Of a stretch of DNA of 7,455 nt, positions 7,375 through 7,455 are shown in pieces; position 1 is the stretch's first letter, and each line of letters opens with the position of its first letter. The notes under the pieces are model-generated. The model was not told the DNA's origin. It saw only the letters and a program-made list of their open reading frames with translations, and made no database searches. A program made the translations under genes and the position numbers. Source of the stretch: Nitrospirota bacterium (lineage in GTDB: Bacteria; Nitrospirota; Nitrospiria; Nitrospirales; Nitrospiraceae); contig JACQCB010000187.1 in assembly GCA_016201805.1 (NCBI GenBank), forward strand, positions 1-7,455, read 5' to 3'.

Positions 7375-7455
7375 TCCGGCTCCTGCCCGCCCGTTGGCGG
7401 CGTGTCTGTCCACCCGGTCTCAGTTCAGCGCACAAATCCGGCTAGCCCCCCCTGA
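7375..7455 (-). other. mrdA leader, possibly with the last codons of an upstream gene
   Basis: These 81 bases precede mrdA. On the minus strand two frames stay open from the edge to a TGA, at 7420-7422 (11 codons) and at 7425-7427 (9 codons); the third stops at once. Either could be the 3' end of an upstream gene; mreD is usual before mrdA, but nothing so short can be recognised. I see no promoter-like pair here, consistent with mrdA being inside an operon. Confidence 0.25.
7380..7384 (-). promoter_or_regulatory. Shine-Dalgarno site deciding the mrdA start
   Basis: The minus strand reads AGGAG, then CCGGA, then the ATG at 7374. This favours the ATG over the upstream in-frame GTG at 7413. Confidence 0.75.

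Overview
The window is a compact, GC-rich bacterial chromosomal segment in which every supported gene lies on the minus strand. In transcription order (right to left) they are mrdA (PBP2), rodA, rng (RNase G), dprA and the 5' part of topA, which runs off the left edge. The codon style and the order rod-shape genes, RNase G, DprA, TopA suggest a GC-rich Gram-negative such as a Nitrospira-like (Nitrospirota) organism. That placement is my inference from memory of gene order; the sequence itself does not prove it.

Layout. Positions 7375-7455 hold the leader of mrdA and perhaps the last codons of an upstream gene that cannot be identified (mreD would be usual). Positions 5482-7374 encode PBP2 and 4364-5485 encode RodA. 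The two overlap by four bases (ATGA), so they are translationally coupled. A 164-bp gap follows, with a GC hairpin just after rodA and a short dyad TTACA-N3-TGTAA. RNase G is at 2691-4199. An 81-bp gap with a strong GC hairpin precedes DprA (1470-2609). A 105-bp gap with a candidate promoter and a small hairpin then leads into topA (1364 to edge).

Function. PBP2 and RodA form the transpeptidase/glycosyltransferase pair of the elongasome that builds the lateral wall. RNase G belongs to the RNase E/G family that matures rRNA and starts mRNA decay; it commonly sits beside rod-shape genes. DprA loads RecA on incoming single-stranded DNA, and TopA relaxes negative supercoils. All five reading frames look intact and their key catalytic residues are present.

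I see no mobile element, CRISPR array, tRNA or rRNA, and no candidate for a new biological system. The region is ordinary core genome. The points worth a second look are small: intergenic dyads and hairpins, a possible topA promoter, and the uncertain start of dprA. Several very long plus-strand open frames, up to 917 codons, are codon-aligned antisense shadows of the real genes.
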